From Rhynochetos jubatus (taxonomy: Eukaryota; Chordata; Aves; Eurypygiformes; Rhynochetidae), in assembly GCA_027574665.1 (NCBI GenBank), contig CM050666.1, positions 9,920,001 to 9,984,000 on the forward strand: 64,000 nucleotides of DNA, written 5' to 3'. The notes below the pieces were generated by a model. That model had not been told where the DNA came from, made no database searches, and was given only the letters and a program-made list of their open reading frames with translations. The position numbers and the translations under genes are program-made. This document shows positions 25,689 through 35,707 of the stretch, piece by piece (the first letter of the stretch is position 1; every line of letters starts with the position of its first letter).

Positions 25689-26359
25689 GAGAAAGCTGTT
25701 ATGTTCTTAAAATGGAAAGTGCATCTTTCTTTCCACGGTAAAAAAGCAAGTTGAAGGCTTGCTCTGCCTGTACATAGCTGTAATTTATGCTTCTGCTCTC
25801 ATAAGGGGTCTGCTTGCCCTTGATGCATGTGCGTAAGTCCCATTAACGTTAACAGGAGCTGAACGCAAGCATTAGCTGACACTGAATTCCCTAAATGCTG
25901 CCTTCGGTTCTAAAGCCAAGATTTGGTCCCTGCCTCTGCAGCTAATCAGCTCCTCGGTGCCCAGAACTGCTCCCCCTCCTCTCTGGGCACACAGCAGCCA
26001 AACAAGGCTTTTGTTAGGGCTGGGGCACTACAGTCGTCCTCCCTCCTGTTACGCAGGCTGAGCGCTGTGCACAGGGGTGGTTGGTGGGAGGTGTCTGGCT
26101 TCCTCAGAAAAGCACCGACTGCACCAGAGCAGGGGAAGAGATTCATCAGCAAGGGATGTTTTCTGCTTAGCTGACACTGTAATGAGCTCAAGTCCCTGGG
26201 TGGAGAAAAGAGGGGTGACAGGAGGAGATGGGGAGAGGGGAGGGGAACAACTTGTTTCAGGCAACAAATCAGTTGCTAACTCTGATCCAAAGCCATTTGC
26301 ATAGATGATGTTGGCCTGGGGTGGGTTGGAAATATAAGGCATTCTGTAGACAGCTGCCC

Positions 26360-26460
26360 AAGGGAATGCTAATTAGCTGGCAGGCAATTAATAATTAATC
26401 AGACTTTTGTTCATTGTGAAGACAGTGTTTTCTTTGGCAGCTTCATAATGTTCTGAGTTT
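26360..26460. promoter_or_regulatory. Candidate regulatory element with clustered homeodomain sites
   Basis: Within 35 bases lie the perfect 10-bp palindrome GCTAATTAGC (26,368-26,377) and CAATTAATAATTAATC (26,385-26,400), giving at least four TAAT cores, some overlapping. Homeodomain proteins of the paired, LIM and Antp classes bind such cores. Dense TAAT clusters are common in developmental enhancers and also in AT-rich neutral DNA, so function is inferred. Confidence 0.35.
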
Positions 26461-27639
26461 GCCTTGCTTTTCTTTCACAGGCTGATATCATCGTGCTGGA
26501 ACTGGGTTTTGCAGCGACATGCTTCTCCCTCCCTCTGGCATCCAGCTCACCCTGTCCACATGTGCAGCCCAGGCCACGACCTCGGCACTTGGCTGGGCTC
26601 TGACGGCCCATTTAACAGTCAAAGGCTGGAAAGGGAGTTGCTGGCGTGCTATTTTTAGCCAGCTGGACAGTTAAATAACTCAGACGCAGACACACACACA
26701 GTGGTCTGGGCTGTGCCTGAGATTTGAGAGGGGAGGAGAGCACTGAATTGCCCCTGCTAGGCTTGCTTGACCTTATGAAGCATGGGTTCCCAGGCTCTTT
26801 AACACCAACAGAAAACGACAACCAAGCCTCCAGGAGCGAAATCCCTGCCCTACTGATGTTGGTGGGATTCCTGGCCCTGACTGTGATGGAGCCTGGATCA
26901 CCCTTAGCTGCAAGTCATGAACTGTTCAATATTTCCTTGCTTTTCATTGCTGCAGAACCCTTTTTTCCATGAGTATAAAACCCAGTTACAGTGTGAGTAG
27001 GAGTCTGGAATGGGGAATGTTGAAACTTCTGAAGAGAATAGGAGTACTTTCAAGAGAGGTCTTTAGAAAACGGAAGCTCCATGTATGGTTACTCCCCTTG
27101 ATTTCAGACTAAGAAGGGAGTTGCACGGAAAAACAGCACATCCCTTCTGTCCAGCCCAATCCTCCCCCAGCTGTCTTGTGGAGTGGTTCACAGCTCATTG
27201 CAAAGCCATCCCTCTCACACAGAGGTGCCCAGGAGAGTGTACAGCCAGGCTCTTCTCACCAGACTTCATCTGGGGTATCACAGCCGGTGCTTTCAGAGAA
27301 AGCATGGGGCAGTGATTTGGCTCTGAAAGTTGTGGGAAAGACATTTCCATCTGGAGCTGGTCTGTGTTATTGAAGGGCAAACAAAATCAGTGGTCACCTG
27401 CTCCAAATTTGGGCAATTGGGGCATTTCCTAATTTTTGCTCACTAAACAGGTGGAGTTTTCTACTCCTTTACTTTGTTATGGTGACACACATTTCCCTGA
27501 ATATTTTTTTTTGTTCTCCAATGAAGCTAAAAAGAGAAGATTTACTACCATTGAAAATTGATTTGAACATAAATTACCTAGCCTGGTCTGCAGATGCCTT
27601 TATGATTATTATACTCAAATTTCACGATATCAGTGTGGA

Positions 27640-27740
27640 ATGGGGCAACACTATCCTCATCTGACAGATGGGGAAGTGCTGGAACAGTCTATAATAAATT
27701 CACCTGCTCATGTACTCAGAAAGTCTTTGATCCGCGAACT
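27640..27740 (-). mobile_element. MIR-family SINE remnant, antisense
   Basis: The order CTATCCTCATCTGACAGATG, GGGAAGTGCTGGAACAG, then CACCTGCTCATGTACTCAGA with AAGT is the reverse-complement order of the MIR core. The usual counterpart reads ATTATCCCCATTTTACAGATGAGGAAAC, then CTGAGGCACAG, then CTTGCCCAAGGTCACACAG. The copy is diverged, without clear ends, and nonfunctional. Confidence 0.7.
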
Positions 27741-29458
27741 GCATGAATCAAAGGCCTTAAACTTCTATAAATAAGCCCATTCTTGTTTTCCTGTCCTCCA
27801 AGTCTGCTTGCCCGCACCAATGGGTAATACTTACTGTTCCATCAGAGCTACAGCTTATTGTTTAATTTTGGGGGTGTATGTGTGAGAGGTTTTACAATTA
27901 AGAAAGGGTACCATATTGTGTAGGCAAAGGAGACTCTCTTAAACCCTTGTCTGCTAAAGAAGAGGCACGAACTCAGCCTTTTAGGAAGGAGGGAATCCAC
28001 AGAAGAGCTCAGCTTTGAAAGACAAATGTGCAGCAAACCAGGCTTCACTGATTCTGCTGTTAATAAGACTGCTTGTTTCCTTTGATTCCTGTGTGTTAGC
28101 TCAGCTGTGTTTTGGGACTGAACAAGATCTTTCCACTAGTTCAATTTCAAACACGTGGTAAATGACTCCGTGCCTGGAGCACCCAAGATTCCCGGGTGGT
28201 CTCTGTGCAGAGAGCGGGTCTGCTTCTCAGTTCAGGCTCCTTCGTTCTCACGTAGTCAGCGCCTGCCGTGTCGTGGGGAAGCTAATCAATGCGAGGAGGA
28301 GGATGAGGATGGTAGAATCCCTTGGGCCTTCCAGGTTTGAGGTTCTCCCTGTGTCTCACGTCCCAGATCATGACAACATTTGTTAATGGAGGCATGTGAA
28401 GTCTTGTTAAAGGAATGAGGCTTGTGATGATCCTCGGTGGCTTTAATGAATCATTTGTGGCCGGGGTGACTCAGCCAAGTCAGGCTGGCAGCCAGCAGCT
28501 GGTCAGAGGAGGTCTGCTGAAGGCAAAGGCTTGACAACATGTATAGAGAGCGTGTGCTAAGAGCACAGCATTTTTTAAAGGCCAGCTGTAACCCATGCGA
28601 GGTCTGCATACTTCTGAAAGCCCAGTAGTGGAACACCAGTAAGGAAAGCAAATTTGGCATCAGAGGTGTATTTTTCTAGCCAAAAGTGTAGGCAAGTGGG
28701 TGGGAAGGCTGGACATCCAGAGTTCACATTTGCACACGGAACTGATGGTGCACTTGGAAATATGCGACTCTGGATTTACCAAATCCCCTTTCTCTTTCTA
28801 CAACTGTGTGATGTCTGTCTGTCCTTCCTTCTGAGCTGCGAGAAGCCATTCCCCTGGGAGGCAAATGCCCTGCCTGAGAGTGCATGCAAAACAGGATGTT
28901 ATGCCCTGTACAGTGCAGAAGTTCAATTTTCAGATAATATGGAATTGGGATGTCTTATCTAATACTGCTGGCAGGCACTCCCGAGAGTCTGTGCAGCAAA
29001 ATTCACCTGCTTAGTATGGTGAATTTAAATCACCAGAGCCACACTAGCAAAACTCTCCTGTGCAGAACCTCATTCTGGACTAAAGTCCTTGAGTAATTAT
29101 TCTGTAATAAAGTCACTTAAATTTTAGAATAGACTGTCCATGTGGAGAAGTTATACAGGCACAGCTATAACAGGATAATTATTTTGTTATAGCTATGCCA
29201 GTCAATTTCTCAAGGCCTCAGTCACATGGGAAAGTTGAAATGATGTATTTTTTACAGTCTCCAGCAATTCTTTATTTTTTTAATGTCCATTAGTGATTGA
29301 CTAGTGCTGAATGATAGTGGAAATTCTCCAGGACAAAGACAGCTCTCAATTTCCTGATGGTTATCAAAGGAATTTGGATCTATCCTGTTAAAGTTAATAT
29401 GTGATGAATTGCCAGTGATTGGGGGTTTATAGCTGAACTGCCTGGTCCTTATTTATGT

Positions 29459-29483
29459 GTTAAAAATCCTCAAGATTTTTAAC
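29459..29483. repeat. Perfect inverted repeat, 10-bp arms
   Basis: GTTAAAAATC (29,459-29,468) and GATTTTTAAC (29,474-29,483) are exact reverse complements separated by CTCAA. The RNA or single-stranded DNA could form a 10-bp hairpin, but the stem is AT-rich and weak. I see no promoter or gene that would make it a terminator or a small RNA precursor. Confidence 0.9.
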
Positions 29484-30669
29484 GAGTACACACTAAAACA
29501 GATGAGGATACATAATTCCCTTATTCCCACACAGTATTGGAAGTTTGATATTTCAACATAGAACTTTATGACTAAATTTACCAATTTTGGGGGTGTCTGA
29601 AATAGTTTAGTTCCTGAATAAGTAGTTGCAAGATACATGTGTTATGATTCATTATTAATTGCAGTGGAAATAGTACTTTAGGATAAAACTGCACCTGTCA
29701 AAGAACAATGACATATATGAGATTTCTACGGAGATACGCCTGTGCTAACTTGAGTCTGGAGATTAAAGCCTAGTAGGAACCCAGAGCCTGGATTCCTTCA
29801 GAGCTGCCTGATGAAATGCTGGATACCAACTGAATTTGTCAGAGTCATATTTGAATCTAAATTGAAAAGTTGCCAGAACATGGAAGGCCAAAAAACCCTG
29901 CACATGAATGCCCTGTATGGTTCCTGCATACCAGTCTGGGCAAACAGCAAGCTGCTTGGGGAGCTAAGGCTTATGTACAAGGAAGCAGACCTGATACGTG
30001 CTTAATCAAAAGTATGACTCAAAATGAAACCTGCCTATAGCTGTCAGCTGTCTTACAGCAAAATGTTATCTAATTACGTGTATAATTTCTCCCTTCTTAG
30101 AAAATGAAAAAGCGTTGGGTTTGAGGCAGAGGATGCCAGCGTGCATGTCCAAGGGATGTAGCAGCTGGGATGTACACAAGGACAAGAACAGGGTGAGGTC
30201 TGTAGGGCCCCATATTGCATGCACACTTGCTAGATGCACGGCTTCTTGGTCCCATCAGTGTCTCCCTGGATACAGACTGCTGGGTACCAACAATGCCCCT
30301 TTGCCAACCTCTCCCAGTATCACCATGCCTGAAGGAAAGTTGCTGTTCTAACTCCAGTGCTTCTTGCTGTCATGTGAACCCTACTAGACCAGGTTGGGTA
30401 AAACCACCCAGTTTTGGTTTCAGATTATCTCCCTGTGCTCACCTCTTCAGCTGTTCACCTGAACTTGGGTTTTTTCCATGTGGCTGGAGAGGAAGGCCCA
30501 TTTTGCAGTGTATGGGCACAAGGATAAAAAAGGACATCCATTTCCAGGGCTGCAATGCAAAAGCTGAAGCATATTTCAGGACAACTGGAGCTATAAACTG
30601 ATGGGGCATTTAAAATGTTGTCTAGTTCCAAACACCAAGTGTTCAAATTCTGCCTTAAGGGGACATTAG

Positions 30670-30890
30670 CTGATTATCAAATCACAATGAGATTCTTATA
30701 ACTTTATTTTAGTAAACAGTTTTCATAAATGTTAACGTTTTAATGGATGATTACATTCATATTTAGCGAGCAGATGCATTCATTTTGATTGATGTTATTT
30801 CCACGAGTACCAAAGGAATTAAATAATGATTTGTCACTTATGGTAAAGTGCTGCTCAAATATCTTTTAAATAAACAACCTTATTTGTGGT
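30670..30890. promoter_or_regulatory. AT-rich block upstream of the CpG island
   Basis: This AT-rich block carries several homeodomain-like or octamer-like words (GGATGATTACATTC, GATTGATGTTAT, TTAAATAATGATTTG). It ends abruptly where CpG-rich sequence begins at about 30,905. Position makes it a candidate proximal regulatory element or a nucleosome-depleted boundary. Conservation is not tested. Confidence 0.25.
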
Positions 30891-30913
30891 TGATCAGATG
30901 GTGATGCAGAACC

Positions 30914-30959
30914 GGAGCGTGCTGTGGGGCAGAAAGGGAGCGTGCCGTGGGGCAGCAGC
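30914..30959. repeat. Two-copy 23-bp tandem repeat at the island edge
   Basis: GGAGCGTGCTGTGGGGCAG at 30,914 recurs at 30,937 as GGAGCGTGCCGTGGGGCAG, 18 of 19 positions alike, with a period of 23 bases. It is a local duplication at the left edge of the CpG island. Confidence 0.9.
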
Positions 30960-31508
30960 AGTGAGAAGATGCGATGGGGGAAGCTGTGGGTAGGGTGAGG
31001 GACCACACCACGCTCTCCTACCTCGCTGCACAGACCCCACGCCAACACCCCCAAGCAAGTGGGGAACGGCAGGGAGCAAGGGGAATCTCCTCTCCGCCTT
31101 TCAGTGGCTTTCACGCTGTCCTTCGCCTTGCTCAGGGCCGTGGTGGAGAGGCCAGCCAAGGCGGGAAGGAGAGGGGGGGAAGCAGAGCATCCCGCCTGGC
31201 CCGGTGCCCGCAGTGAGCGGGGCGGGGGGTGCCGGCGGCGGGCGCGGAGGCCGGGCCACGCAGTGCAGTGCTCTGTCCCCCTCTTGTGGCAGGCGGGCTG
31301 AGGCCGGGGGTGCTGCTGCGGGGCGCAGGCGGGGCTGGGTGCTAGTGCTCTGACTGACAAAACACCCCGCTCCCCCCCGGCTGGCCTTGCTGTGACCCCC
31401 CCAGTGCGGGCTGACGAGCGGACTGCCGGCACCTGTGCCCAGTGCCCGGGCTGCGGGGCCGGGCCGGGCAGTGCAGCTCCGCAGGGGCCTTGCCCCCCTG
31501 GAAGGCGC

Positions 31509-31517
31509 ATATATACC
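31509..31517 (+). promoter_or_regulatory. TATA-like element inside the CpG island
   Basis: CATATATAC lies in GC-rich context (preceded by GAAGGCG, followed by CCAGAAAAATG). If used, the + strand start would be about 25-30 bases downstream, near 31,540, and the first exon would run about 270 bases to the donor at 31,810. Because the motif is nearly palindromic it also reads on the minus strand. CpG-island promoters often do not need a TATA box, so use is uncertain. Confidence 0.4.
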
Positions 31518-31539
31518 CAGAAAAATGCAGATTTAGGGG

Positions 31540-31810
31540 GCTGCTGTGCTTTGCGGGGGGCGAGGGGGCGGCTCAGCTGCGTCTGCCTCCCGGCCCACTG
31601 GCGCCCGGCTGCGGTCAGGGGGGCTGAAGGCGCGCAGAGGCCTGGCGTGGGCCTGCTCGGTTCCCTTCTGCCAGGCCGGGATGAGCCCTGGGGCGACCGT
31701 TGTGCCAGGGCTGGTGCTCCAGGGGGAGCAGAGCTCCGGGCTCTGCTTTGAAGTCATCCAGCTGGGATGAGGAATGAAGACCTGTACTGGGGATGACCTC
31801 TTTGTGTAAG
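31540..31810 (+). other. Candidate first exon (probably mostly untranslated)
   Basis: The segment runs from the presumed start downstream of the TATA-like element to a splice donor with a full consensus, AAG|GTAAGT, cut after 31,810. A reading frame opened by ATG at 31,546 closes by 31,770, before the donor, so it would be an upstream ORF and not a coding exon. Another ATG at 31,681 is in the same frame. No protein family is recognisable. The simplest interpretation is a 5' untranslated exon of a protein-coding gene or the first exon of a long noncoding RNA. The left boundary is a guess. Confidence 0.45.
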
Positions 31811-31816
31811 GTAAGT
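31806..31816 (+). other. Tandem splice donor motif GTAAGGTAAG
   Basis: Two GTAAG donor cores lie 5 bases apart, at 31,806 and 31,811. The downstream one has the better context (AAG|GTAAGT). Tandem donors offset by a few bases can give alternative exon ends. A 5-base shift would change frame if the exon were coding. Confidence 0.5.
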
Positions 31817-32134
31817 TGATGGTTCACTTCTGCATGGTCCACCAGGACAGCCTCTTGGAGTTTTATCCGTCTATAATTCTTACTGCTTGCGCATTTTCAA
31901 GAGACCTGAAGCAAAGCTTTGATGTCTTGCAGATCTTCTGGACCTTGCTTGCTCCTATCTGCCCACAGAGTGAGAAGGGAGGCTGTATCTTTAAGAGACA
32001 CAATTAAGTAAGTGGTTTTTTGCCTGCTTTCCAGAAGTACTTACTAGGTTTGATGGATTGGTTATCTGATCCAGCATGACAGATGGTTGCAGTGTTTTTT
32101 GTCTATGACTAAACCTACAGAGGTTGCATAAATA

Positions 32135-32174
32135 ACTTCATAGTAAATGTTCTGACTTCATTGTAAATGTGTTT
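32135..32174. repeat. Two-copy 20-bp tandem duplication
   Basis: ACTTCATAGTAAATGTTCTG (32,135-32,154) is followed directly by ACTTCATTGTAAATGTGTTT (32,155-32,174). The first 16 positions differ at one base. This is a small, partly diverged tandem duplication, probably from replication slippage. Confidence 0.9.
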
Positions 32175-35100
32175 ACATGCATACACCTTTAAAAACAAAA
32201 AAACCAGACAAACCCAAAATGACAAGGAAAATCTTCCTGAGGACCCTCTGCCGTGAACTGCTTTGAAAACCCTCTCCTTCTTGCAGCTGGGCCCTGACTT
32301 CCCTGCAGTGACTCCAGCTAACATGTCTGCAAATTCAGCCCTCGGTCTATGAGCTGTCTGGAACTTTCTGGAGGGCAGCTCCAAAGACCAGATGGATTCC
32401 AGCCTATTGTCTGCAGAGGTCCAGGACAGCCCTGTGTGTCAGTGCCATGTTTGCTGTCCTGGCTGGCTCAGGGTGGGAGGCTGACTCATGGGTGGCATGT
32501 TCCTCTCCTTGGTTGGCAGACTCTTACCAGAGTAACTGATACCCAGTTCTCTGGTGCAAATAGCTCATGTTTAAGAATGCAGCTTGTTTAAGGCAAGTGC
32601 ATTCAAATACTGCTTAAATGCCTCAAGTTGAAGATACAGCTTTACATACACTGTGAGTACCGTGAACTGTTTGATAAGCACTAGTTATATCCTCATGGTT
32701 AGCAGCCCTGTTTGGGCAGTAGGAGGTTGCTTCCTATGGAGTTTTATTTTACCCAACTGTGGACCTGTGAATTTTGTGCTCTTAAACCTTTGACTCCTGT
32801 CGTGTATTTCTCTGCAGTTATACTTGTATTGTGTCTTTTCCTGAGATACACTGTGGCATTCCTACCACTTGGTGAACTTATGCACTATAGGCAGCAGTTG
32901 GATGTGAAGCTATGTGCTTCAGATGATGGCTGTGTATGTAGCAGTAGGCCAACAGGAAGTTTCCTGGATCAGCGAAAATGACCTGGGCTGCTGTTGTCTA
33001 ATGAGCAAAGGTACCTGCTGAAAGCAGCCTACCTTAGGGCATGGTTCGTTTCCAATGGAGTGCTCCTGGGAGAAACTCTTGTTGTTAGATTGCTGCAGAC
33101 CTCCAGAATCACTAGGGCAATTCCTAACCTACTGGAGATACTGCTGAATACAGGCAGGCTACAACTGTTGTATTGCAGCTGTATTTCTGCAAAGGGGTGA
33201 GTGTCCTAGGGAACTAAATGTCCTTCCTAAGAGGTTCCCGGGCTAGCCTCTGGGACCAGTTGCTGCCATTGCCGTCTTCTGTAAGCAGCTGCCTTAGCTG
33301 CTTGGTAGCTGAGTTGCATTTGACTTTGACCTAATTTATAAAGAAATGCCAGTTGAAATACAAGAAGGATTTCTAACTGTTTAGGAAAGTTTGCCTGTGA
33401 AACCAATTTCTATACACACAGTTGTTACACAGATTATTGTCATGTTTATGTCATAGGGCATCATTGAAGATCTGTACCAGGGTCATTAACAAGTCTTGAC
33501 TGTTCATGTTAAATGGCTGCATTTAGCCATGAGGAAAGATAGATTTTTAACACTTAATTGGGCTGTCAATATGGTGTATGTGTTGTGGCTGTTGTGTTTG
33601 GGTTTTGTTTGTTTTCCTCCTGACTGACTGTTTTCGAAACCAATCAGTGTTATTGGATCGGGGAGAAGAATTCTTCAAGATAGGTGTCATGTTGGCCAGC
33701 CACGATTTCTAGCAGACTTGGATATGTAATAGGTTTCCTGGATGGTGGACAGAGTAAACTTTATATCCAAGACAGTCAAAATAAATTGCAAACTGAACTC
33801 CAACCTCTTAAAGGAAATCAAGGATTAAAAAAACCCGACCAAACAAACATAAAAAACCACAACTAAAAGTCACAGGTCCTATAGCTGTAAACAGCCTGGT
33901 GAAGATAAAAACCCAATGCTGCGATCTACTGTGGACAAGAGCAGGATGGGCAATTTTGTTGTGCTGTTCTGGTGTACTTTTGAGACTAGCAAGTGCCATT
34001 TTGATCTCAGACTTTCTCTGCAAAGGCAAACATTATTAAACAAATGTTGGCTTATATTTCTCCCATGCAAAACTAGTTATGCTGTGGGCTTTCCAGAATG
34101 TCCACATTCAGATCTGTCTATGCCTTGGAGGCATTTCTGATGGAGGGCTTTATAAAAGCCAACTGCAGAACTCCAAACTATCTCACACACACTTGAGGGG
34201 GATTAGCTAATGCACGTTGGTGCAGGGCTTCAGTGATGAAGAACAATGTTGTCATATTGTTGGCAGAGTTAGCCTTGGGCTGGAAAATCCGTTGAGCAAG
34301 GATGTTATTGGCTCCTAGCTCTACCATATGGTTTTATGTGTGCTCTTGAGTGATGATTGGTCCTAAAAGGAGGTCCAAAAAGAACTTATGAGGCATGGAG
34401 ATACAGCTCCAGTCCTGAAGACCTCTGCTCAGCTTCTGTCTGCTCCTTGAGGTGCTGCCACAAAACGATCTGTGGCTGGAAAGTTTCCTGAAAGCATGTA
34501 CAAACTCTTTGCACTAAGAAACACCTGCTTTCACCATGCTGAGCTGTTTTGTGCTGAGCCCCAACCTAAGGAACCTGAAAAAGTGAACTAATTCTAGTCT
34601 TTGTACAAAGACCTATCCAAATCGAGCGGTAATTGAAAAAAATGTGGCATGAAAAGTGACTGACCAAAGCACAGCCTTCTGGGACTGAATTTTGCATAGA
34701 ACAGATAGAAAGCAGGAGAGGAATTACCATCCTGCACTATAGGGCTTGTTAACCAGAGCAAGGATCTCGGGAGCTGGCTCCTAAGCCAGGGACTCCGTGC
34801 CCTGTTGGGTCTGGGGTACTGGGCTCTTCGATGGCTGATGAGCTTGGCAGGGTTTAGTGCTTTTGATTCTGTTTGTCTCCATTAGCTCCTTCATGTCCCT
34901 TCTGGGATCCAATGTGACCTGTTAATCCAGAATTTGGTACTCAGCTAAATCTGACTTTCCAAATACTGGCTGACACACATGGCTACGTACGGTGCATGTC
35001 ACAGGGTATAGCAGCGAGTGAACCGTTGCTGGTGCCAAAAATAAAATGAGAAGCAGCACCTACACTATGATAAAGATGAACCAGTTTTGCAAACTAGTTG

Positions 35101-35241
35101 TATGCCTGTGGAGGTTATATGTGGGGCCAGCCAGGAGAAAGGAAAATGAGATGTTTGGAGGGGTAGCAGTTGTTAAGGTACTAACATCAGTAGAAGCCTT
35201 AAAACAGACATTAGAGATGTTCACAGAAAAGATCAGTGTGA

Positions 35242-35265
35242 AGCCTGCTCGCTTTGAAGCAGGCT
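35242..35265. repeat. Perfect inverted repeat, 8-bp arms
   Basis: AGCCTGCT (35,242-35,249) and AGCAGGCT (35,258-35,265) are exact reverse complements with an 8-base spacer. The hairpin is GC-balanced and short. No associated gene is visible, so chance is the default explanation. Confidence 0.85.
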
Positions 35266-35694
35266 GGTCCAGCTGACTCATGCCAGGTCCCTCCACCTCC
35301 TCTCATCTGTGAGTAGCTTTAGCTCCATAGTTTGTCTCGGCTGTTCTTGACATATTTCATGCTGGGAACTCCTCAGCTCCTGGTGGCCAGAGGTTAACTC
35401 AGAGGAGAGCTGGCTTCCACTGCCATGTGCCTACTTTCTCAAGACTAGGTTTGTGCTTTTAACAGATGTCTAATTCTCTTTTCCCTCTAGGCCAGGGAGG
35501 TTAATTGGAGGAAAGTGACTGTACATCGGGCCCAAGAGCCTCCTACAGAGATACTTGGCACAAATAAATCAGCCTATTTTTGATGAATAACAAGGCCCCA
35601 AAGGCTCTAGTTCTTGCTGCCTGCACAAATTGCAGGTATAAATTTCACAGCTGATCACAGGGACTCCAGAATTCAATTAACTCTCTGCTCATTT

Positions 35695-35707
35695 AAAAAA
35701 AAAAAAA
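35695..35707. repeat. Poly(A) run, 13 nt
   Basis: This is an uninterrupted run of 13 A in AT-rich sequence. No retroposon is recognised beside it. Confidence 0.9.

Larger units (their letters stand above)
17446..26340. other. Intergenic or intronic DNA, no gene recognised
   Basis: No coding pattern is recognised. There is A-rich low-complexity sequence at 18,047-18,110 and a 15-A run at 25,674-25,688. Two CpG-retaining AT-rich blocks (about 21.43-21.54 and 22.5-22.77 kb) are listed separately. A weak MIR-core-like phrase near 21,690-21,712 (CTTGCTGGGTGACCTTGGAT) may be another SINE remnant. Confidence 0.55.
26461..30665. other. Intergenic or intronic DNA, no gene recognised
   Basis: Apart from a MIR remnant at 27.64-27.74 kb and a short hairpin at 29,459, I see no gene or nameable repeat. 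The stretch becomes AT-rich toward 29-30.9 kb, before the GC-rich island begins. Confidence 0.55.
30900..31715. promoter_or_regulatory. CpG island, likely promoter
   Basis: G+C and CpG content rise sharply here. By eye, 31,201-31,260 has 11 CpGs in 60 bases, 31,441-31,500 has about 5 and 31,561-31,620 about 7, while flanking DNA often has none or one per 60. GC boxes (GGGGCGGGG-type) occur at 31,219-31,229 and 31,327-31,336. In vertebrates such islands mark unmethylated promoters, usually of housekeeping or developmental genes. A TATA-like element and a consensus splice donor downstream suggest + strand transcription. Divergent transcription to the left is also possible. No core-promoter data are available to place the start. 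Confidence 0.8.

Noticed and set aside
30866-31510. Longest stop-free frame in the window (214 codons, minus strand) across the CpG island
   Set aside because: GC-rich DNA is poor in stop codons, several frames on both strands are open here, and the Pro/Ala/Arg/Gly-rich translation resembles no protein family I know.
31392-31751. 119-codon + strand frame in the CpG island
   Set aside because: It overlaps other open frames of the same kind and ends before the splice donor; base composition explains it.
31969-32007. 39-nt possible second exon after the CpG-island exon
   Set aside because: The acceptor is good, but the donor context TTAA|GTAAGT is weak at -1 and the intron would be only about 158 bases. 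It is possible but unsupported.
33178-33195. 18-nt segment between an AG and a GTGAGT donor
   Set aside because: The acceptor's pyrimidine tract is poor and purine-broken. It shows how often such pairs arise by chance.
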